A DNA stretch of 8,124 nucleotides, from positions 1-8,124 of the forward strand of contig JAISSG010000008.1 of assembly GCA_031273185.1 (NCBI GenBank), read 5' to 3'. The position numbers and the translations under genes were made by a program. Below the pieces are notes generated by a model, which worked only from the letters and a program-made list of their open reading frames with translations, had not been told where the DNA came from and ran no database searches. How positions within the stretch are numbered: the first letter of the stretch is position 1; each line of letters opens with the position of its first letter. Source of the DNA: Treponema sp. (GTDB lineage Bacteria; Spirochaetota; Spirochaetia; Treponematales; Breznakiellaceae). Shown here piece after piece: positions 1 through 3,684 of the stretch.

Positions 1-63
1 GTCGCCCAACCTGCTTAATTCTTCCAAACGATCATTTTCGTCAAAAAAACCTTTCTGTTTCAT
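1..63 (-). CDS. IS5-type transposase, N-terminal fragment (runs off the left edge)
   Basis: Read on the minus strand from the ATG at 61-63, the frame is open for 21 codons to the window edge and begins MKQKGFFDENDRLEELSRLGD. The pattern of an M-K/Q-Q start, an aromatic-Phe-Asp block, then R-L-x-x-L-S-x-x-G-D is how many IS5-family transposases begin; this is recognition from memory, not a search. The DDE catalytic domain lies outside the window, so the family and intactness cannot be confirmed. No strong ribosome-binding site is visible before the ATG. It is divergent from the FGE-fold lipoprotein gene, and a likely IS end sits between them at about 100-117. Confidence 0.6.
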   Translation of the reverse strand, partial: MKQKGFFDENDRLEELSRLGD

Positions 64-117
64 AGATTACATTTTATCACATTATTTATTTTTTAGCTAG
101 GGTTTTTAGAGGTTCCC
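1..117 (-). mobile_element. End of an IS5-type insertion sequence (partial)
   Basis: The fragment contains the transposase N-terminus (1-63), about 35 bases of very AT-rich DNA, and then a stretch at 100-117 that reads GGGAACCTCTAAAAACCC on the minus strand. A G/C-capped motif like this just upstream of the transposase start is where an IS5-family terminal inverted repeat is expected. The partner repeat and the target duplication are outside the window, so the exact end is an inference. The lipoprotein start codon lies only 28 bases beyond the proposed end, so the element sits in, or forms, that gene's promoter region. Confidence 0.45.
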
Positions 118-133
118 TACTGTAAATATAAAT

Positions 134-138
134 GGGGG
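134..138 (+). promoter_or_regulatory. Ribosome-binding site of the FGE-fold lipoprotein
   Basis: A run of five G sits 7 bases before the ATG at 146. It is a G-rich but imperfect Shine-Dalgarno sequence and supports ATG 146, which is also followed at once by a good signal peptide. No clear -35/-10 pair is seen between the proposed IS end and this site. Confidence 0.5.
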
Positions 139-145
139 TAATTGT

Positions 146-1042
146 ATGAAAACATGGAAACACGGAATTATTGGCATTATAGCCGTTCTTGCCATTATTG
201 CCCTTGCATTTACCGCTTGTCCCAATGATGACAATAACGGCGGTAAAAGAACAACCCCAGCAGTGGAAATGGTACGCATTGAAGGCGGAACTTTCCAAAT
301 GGGCAAAGGCTTGGGAACAGCGAACGCTGGAAACGTACCCCCCGTGCATACCGTAACGCTGGATGGCTTTTACATGGGCAAATACGAAGTAACGCAGGGA
401 CAATATCAGGCCGTAATGGGTGAGGGTGCAATGCCTGAGAATATTGTTGAATTCAATAACGGTACATACGGCAAAGGAAATAATTACCCCATGTACTTTG
501 TAAGCTGGTATAACGCGGTAGAGTTTTGCAACGCATTGAGCGTATTGGAAAGATTGACGCCCTATTATACAATCAATAAGGAACAGTGGGATCCCAATAA
601 CACACAAATTAGTGATGGGCGTAGATGGCTGGTAACGCCGAATGCAACCGCCAACGGCTACCGCCTGCCCACCGAAGCCCAATGGGAATATGCCGCCAAA
701 GGCGGGAACACAGGCGAAACATTTACCTATTCGGGAAGCGATGACCCTGACACAGTGGCATGGTATTTAGGAAATACTTCCCAAGAGGTAGGAACAAAAG
801 CCCCCAACGGCTTAGGTCTGTATGATATGAGCGGAAACGTAAGCGAATGGTGCTGGGACTGGTACGGACCTTATCCAGACTATGAAGAGACTGATCCAAT
901 GGGCGCGTCCGGGGGGGCTAACCGCGTGACACGCGGCGGGGACGGACGCTATCCGCAAGACACCGTTCGTTCCGTGTACCGGAACAGTAGCAACCCGGAC
1001 AACTGGTACTACTACATCGGCTTCCGTCTTGTCCGCCCCTAG
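146..1042 (+). CDS. FGE/SUMF1-fold lipoprotein, probably surface-exposed, with a DGR-like variable C-terminus
   Basis: The 298-residue protein starts with a lipoprotein signal (KHG, a hydrophobic stretch at about 8-24, loose lipobox AFTAC, lipidated Cys25) and an Asn/Asp/Gly-rich linker. An FGE/SUMF1 domain fills residues 42-298: MVRIEGGTFQMG (42-53), YEVTQGQY (80-87), YRLPTEAQWEYA (172-183), GLGLYDMSGNVSEW (222-235) and GFRLVRP (292-298). The paired copper-binding cysteines of true formylglycine-generating enzymes, expected in the C-terminal RGG...GFR segment, are absent, so a sulfatase-activating role is unlikely; a C-type-lectin-like binding scaffold is more plausible. Residues 264-298 have the spacing of DGR variable regions such as Treponema denticola TvpA. 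A seven-G run (911-917) could slip. The SH3-domain lipoprotein gene follows 21 bases later, probably in the same transcript. Fold and lipidation are well supported; function is not known. Confidence 0.88.
   Translation: MKTWKHGIIGIIAVLAIIALAFTACPNDDNNGGKRTTPAVEMVRIEGGTFQMGKGLGTANAGNVPPVHTVTLDGFYMGKYEVTQGQYQAVMGEGAMPENIVEFNNGTYGKGNNYPMYFVSWYNAVEFCNALSVLERLTPYYTINKEQWDPNNTQISDGRRWLVTPNATANGYRLPTEAQWEYAAKGGNTGETFTYSGSDDPDTVAWYLGNTSQEVGTKAPNGLGLYDMSGNVSEWCWDWYGPYPDYEETDPMGASGGANRVTRGGDGRYPQDTVRSVYRNSSNPDNWYYYIGFRLVRP
923..1042 (+). other. Candidate DGR variable region at the 3' end of the FGE-fold lipoprotein gene
   Basis: The last 40 codons are GC-rich compared with the rest of the gene and are dominated by codons ending in C. 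Several clusters (tac tac tac atc; aac agt agc aac; gac; acc) are each one or two adenine-site changes from AAC, as expected after adenine-directed mutagenesis of AAC-rich template codons. They lie between an RGG block and the fixed end GFRLVRP, as in FGE-type DGR targets. No reverse transcriptase, template repeat or avd gene is in the window, so a template would have to be elsewhere. Confidence 0.4.
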
Positions 1043-1063
1043 TTTAACAGGCTCAGGAAAATA

Positions 1064-1477
1064 ATGGGAAAGCCATTTATTGTTTTAGCAATTTTTGCTC
1101 TGACGTTGACATCCTGTAGTAAAAAAGAAGCCGTTTCCGATACTTATGTTCCCTATTTATCGGATATTACCAACGCATTTTATCCAACCCATGTGGTTAT
1201 AGAACGGCGAAACGGGGTATTTCTAATGTCCGTACTTGCGGAGCCTAATAACACATCAAGAATATTATTGCATCTCGATCTTGGAAAAACAGTCCAACTG
1301 TTAGGTTATAAATACGCGGGGAATGATAACACCGATGATACTACATGGTATAATATACGTACCAAAAATGACACTACTGGCTGGAACACCAAAGACTATT
1401 TCCTGGATATTACCGATATCGATCAATCGTCAATCGCAATGAACAAGATTGATTTAAAAAAATTCGATATTGGATAA
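1064..1477 (+). CDS. SH3-domain lipoprotein, N-terminal part of a frameshifted gene
   Basis: This reading frame codes for 137 residues. The signal peptide (MGKPFIVLAIFALTL) ends in the lipobox LTSC with lipidated Cys18, giving an envelope-anchored protein. Residues about 55-113 resemble a bacterial SH3 domain: the VLAEPNNTSRILLHLDLGKTVQLL strand pattern is followed by WYNIR (95-99) and TTGWNTKDYF (104-113), matching the usual WYkVr...GWv...yl ending. Such domains often bind peptidoglycan or peptides, but the ligand here cannot be told. The start ATG 1064 has AGGA at 1055-1058, 5 bases upstream, and lies 21 bases after the FGE-fold gene, so the two are probably co-transcribed. The frame closes at 1475-1477 just after an A7 run (1456-1462); the protein evidently continued in another frame to 1981. 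Confidence 0.75.
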   Translation: MGKPFIVLAIFALTLTSCSKKEAVSDTYVPYLSDITNAFYPTHVVIERRNGVFLMSVLAEPNNTSRILLHLDLGKTVQLLGYKYAGNDNTDDTTWYNIRTKNDTTGWNTKDYFLDITDIDQSSIAMNKIDLKKFDIG

Positions 1478-1981
1478 AAACGGCCAAAATCATTTAATTG
1501 AAGCAGCGGGAGAACACTCTGAATTTAGACTTGAATATGGCATGAATATTGTGGAAATAAATTATTTTCGTAAAGATTATGAATTTGACGGTGATTTTAT
1601 GTATGATTATAAATATTGGCCAAATTTATATTTTCTAATGGATATTTATGCAGAGAAAAAAATAAATAACTTCCCATCAATATTTTTTAATGAAAATAGA
1701 CGAATAAACAATAAAAATGGCATTGCTTTCGTTGATTCGTTCTGTTTTGCGGCTAATGAAGCTGAAGATCAACGATTAATGCGAATGTTGTTTTTTTCTA
1801 CAAATAATTATAATAATATAACGAGCAAAATAAAGAAAAAGGTTCTGTTATTTGGGATTATCATAATAATGCACGAGAAAGATTTGGAACCGATTTGATT
1901 AACAATATGCATAACGCGAAAATAGCGAATGAGTGGTTTGCTGAAACAGAGGATATATTATCAGGCTTATTTATTGAATGA
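1470..1981 (+). pseudogene. C-terminal part of the SH3-domain lipoprotein, displaced by two frameshifts
   Basis: This is not an independent gene: position 1470 is a TTG with no ribosome-binding site, and the text is continuous with the lipoprotein upstream. Dropping one A from the A7 run at 1456-1462 joins ...NKIDLK to NSILDKNGQNHLIEAAGE in frame 3. That frame runs on as a tyrosine- and asparagine-rich sequence to about 1838 and then stops at 1896-1898. Adding one A to the A5 run at 1836-1840 returns to the original frame and yields GSVIWDYHNNARERFGTD and a sensible end, SGLFIE, with stop TGA at 1979-1981. The restored protein would be about 305 residues. I recognise no domain in this part. 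It is markedly AT-rich. It is either a decaying gene, slippage-controlled, or a read error in homopolymers. Confidence 0.65.
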
Positions 1982-1983
1982 AA

Positions 1984-2019
1984 AATTACAAGGGAGAACA
2001 TGCATTCTCCCTTGTAATT
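1984..2019. terminator. Perfect 15-bp hairpin, probable bidirectional terminator
   Basis: The arms at 1984-1998 (AATTACAAGGGAGAA) and 2005-2019 are perfectly complementary around a 6-base loop. The hairpin begins 2 bases after the lipoprotein stop at 1981. On the minus strand it is followed by a T-run (TTTTT including the end of the stem), which is a better intrinsic terminator for transcripts arriving from glgC about 208 bases away. On the plus strand there is no T-run, so plus-strand termination or mRNA 3'-end protection is less certain. Confidence 0.7.
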
Positions 2020-2104
2020 ACAGAGCAAGTTGTTCGTAAAATACCTGAAAACAGATCGGTACATACCTAATATAATCAAAAAAATATTTACGGCTATTTA
2101 AGAG

Positions 2105-2227
2105 ATGCCGAATTTAGGGCCGCATAGCGATCCATCGACCGGGCAGCGTGCGACACCAGACATTTTGCAGGCTGCCACCAGGCTACTCGTTGCTTGCGGA
2201 CTGATCCCCAATCCCCGCGCCCGTTAA
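2105..2227 (+). CDS. Possible small ORF of 40 residues, unrecognised
   Basis: An ATG at 2105 opens 40 codons ending in TAA at 2225-2227, abutting the glgC stop codon tail-to-tail. The translation starts MPNLGPHSDPSTGQRATPD and continues with a short helix-like stretch (ILQAATRLLVACGL). There is a stop just upstream in frame and only a weak AGAG before the ATG. The DNA is GC-rich, unlike the AT-rich stretch before it. I recognise no family. Its 3' end overlaps a short heptamer-like repeat (2201-2216). It may simply be a chance frame in the glgC trailer, which is otherwise featureless. Confidence 0.2.
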   Translation: MPNLGPHSDPSTGQRATPDILQAATRLLVACGLIPNPRAR

Positions 2228-3499
2228 TTACAGCACCGTTCCCGGATACAGAATCGTGTTTTTGGGGATGACGATGACCCCGTCAACGACGTAGTAGGAG
2301 CCGTAGTTGCCGTCGGCGCGGGCTATCTCGTCCACGCCGATTCGGCAGCCTTCGCCGATGCGGACGTTCTTGTCGATGATGGCCCCCTTGATGACAACGC
2401 CGCGCCCGATTCCCGCGTTGGGAATACGCGCTTCGGCGTTTTGCGCCTTTTGGATATCGGTCTCATAAAAGTCCGCCCCCATGCAGACCACTCCGTTGAG
2501 GCTGGAGCCGGTCTCGATAATGGTGCGTATGCCTACCAGCGAATTGGTGATGTTGGCGTTGGTAATGATGCAGCCCTCCGCGGCTATGGACTGGTTCAAG
2601 GTGCTAAAGTTCATCTTGGAGGGGGGAAGGTTCCGCCGGTGGGTGTATATGGGACGGTCCTCGTCATAAAAGTCAAACCTGGGTTTTACCGTGGTCAGTT
2701 CCAGGTTGGTCTCGTAAAAATTCCGTATGGTTCCAATGTCTTCCCAGTAATCGTCAAAGACATAGGCGTTAACCTTGAGTTTGCCGATTGCCATGGGAAT
2801 GATTTCCTTGCCAAAGTCGGACAGATCGTTGGCAAGGCATTCTTCCATCGCTTTGGCGTTGAACACGTAGATGCCCATCGACCCAAGGAAGGAGTCCCCG
2901 CGGATTTTATCGGTGCTCAGTTCTTCAGGCGTCGCAAAGTCTGAAATATCCCTGGTTGGGCCTGGCTTTTCCAGGAATTCGGTTATCCGCTGCTGCTTGT
3001 CAACTTTAAGTATGCCCAGCGCGCTGGCGTCTTCCCTGCTTACCGTTGTGCAGGCAATGGTGATCGCCGCCCCCGAATCGATGTGCTTCTGCAAAAGCTC
3101 TTGCAGGTCCATGCGGTACAGTTGGTCGCCGGAGAGGATCAGATAATACGAGGGATTTTGGGTCCTGAAGTGGGAGAAATTTTTGCGGACCGCGTCGGCT
3201 GTCCCCTCGTACCAGCCGGAGTGCTCAAAGGTCTGCTCCGCGGCAAGAATTTCCACAAAGCCGTTGGTGAAGGCATCGAACAGGTAGGTTTGCCCTATGT
3301 GCAGGTGCAGCGAGGCGGAGTTGAACTGGGTCAGGATGTATATCTGGCGCAAACCGGCGTTGATGCAGTTGGAAATGGGTATATCCACAAGCCGAAACTT
3401 TCCGCCAAAAGGGACGGCAGGCTTCGCCCGTGACTGGGTAAGGGGGAACAAGCGGGTTCCCTTTCCCCCTCCAAGGACAATAGATAAAACTTCGGACAT
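2228..3499 (-). CDS. glgC: Glucose-1-phosphate adenylyltransferase (ADP-glucose pyrophosphorylase)
   Basis: GlgC makes ADP-glucose and pyrophosphate from ATP and glucose-1-phosphate, the committed and usually allosterically controlled step of bacterial glycogen synthesis in the cytoplasm. At 423 residues it is full length (E. coli GlgC has 431). An N-terminal nucleotidyltransferase domain carries LGGGKGTRL (9-17), KPAVPFGGKFRLVDI (26-40), WYEGTADAVRKN (96-107), SGDQLYRMD (123-131; Asp125 is the probable catalytic Asp), EFLEKP (174-179; Lys178 for glucose-1-phosphate) and YWEDIGTI (251-258). A left-handed beta-helix with hexapeptide repeats fills about 300-423. The SGDQLYRMD version is closer to the cyanobacterial and plant type than to E. 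coli. The ATG at 3497-3499 has a strong GGAGGT 5 bases upstream (3505-3510). No other glycogen gene is adjacent; it is divergent from the helicase. Confidence 0.97.
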   Translation of the reverse strand: MSEVLSIVLGGGKGTRLFPLTQSRAKPAVPFGGKFRLVDIPISNCINAGLRQIYILTQFNSASLHLHIGQTYLFDAFTNGFVEILAAEQTFEHSGWYEGTADAVRKNFSHFRTQNPSYYLILSGDQLYRMDLQELLQKHIDSGAAITIACTTVSREDASALGILKVDKQQRITEFLEKPGPTRDISDFATPEELSTDKIRGDSFLGSMGIYVFNAKAMEECLANDLSDFGKEIIPMAIGKLKVNAYVFDDYWEDIGTIRNFYETNLELTTVKPRFDFYDEDRPIYTHRRNLPPSKMNFSTLNQSIAAEGCIITNANITNSLVGIRTIIETGSSLNGVVCMGADFYETDIQKAQNAEARIPNAGIGRGVVIKGAIIDKNVRIGEGCRIGVDEIARADGNYGSYYVVDGVIVIPKNTILYPGTVL

Positions 3500-3562
3500 A
3501 AGGCACCTCCTACCGTAAAAAAACCATGATTTTCACACGAAACTTATCCCCCATCTTTTTAC

Positions 3563-3592
3563 ATTCTACTATATAATTAACAGTTTTGTCGA
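3563..3592 (-). promoter_or_regulatory. Predicted sigma-70-type promoter of glgC
   Basis: Read on the minus strand, TCGACA (3587-3592) and TAGAAT (3563-3568) each match 5 of 6 consensus bases, with an 18-base spacer. Transcription would begin near 3556, leaving a leader of about 55-60 bases before the glgC ATG that contains the ribosome-binding site at 3505-3510. Confidence 0.5.
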
Positions 3593-3649
3593 TAGTTTTC
3601 GTAAAATTTCGTATAATTTCCATGATTATTTCATTTGTAACCGAAGGGC

Positions 3650-3678
3650 GTGCCACAGGTCCCAAAGTGTGCTACAAT
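3650..3678 (+). promoter_or_regulatory. Predicted extended -10 promoter of the helicase gene
   Basis: GTGCCA (3650-3655, 4 of 6) and TACAAT (3673-3678, 5 of 6) are 17 bases apart, and a TGC directly before the -10 gives an extended -10 motif. The expected transcription start, about 7 bases downstream, falls on the A of ATG 3685, suggesting a leaderless mRNA. A second TATAAT lies at 3612-3617 but has no well-spaced -35. Confidence 0.4.
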
Positions 3679-3684
3679 CTGCCC

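Noticed and set aside
146..1042. Genuine formylglycine-generating (sulfatase-activating) enzyme
   Set aside because: The C-terminal segment lacks the pair of copper-binding cysteines, and no sulfatase is adjacent.
2441..2944. Long plus-strand frame opposite glgC
   Set aside because: It is a shadow of glgC, whose protein motifs are unmistakable, and it has no start signals of its own.
3586..3684. Upstream extension of the helicase frame (TTG 3586 or ATG 3622)
   Set aside because: The extra residues cover the promoter region, have no ribosome-binding site, and do not look like helicase sequence.
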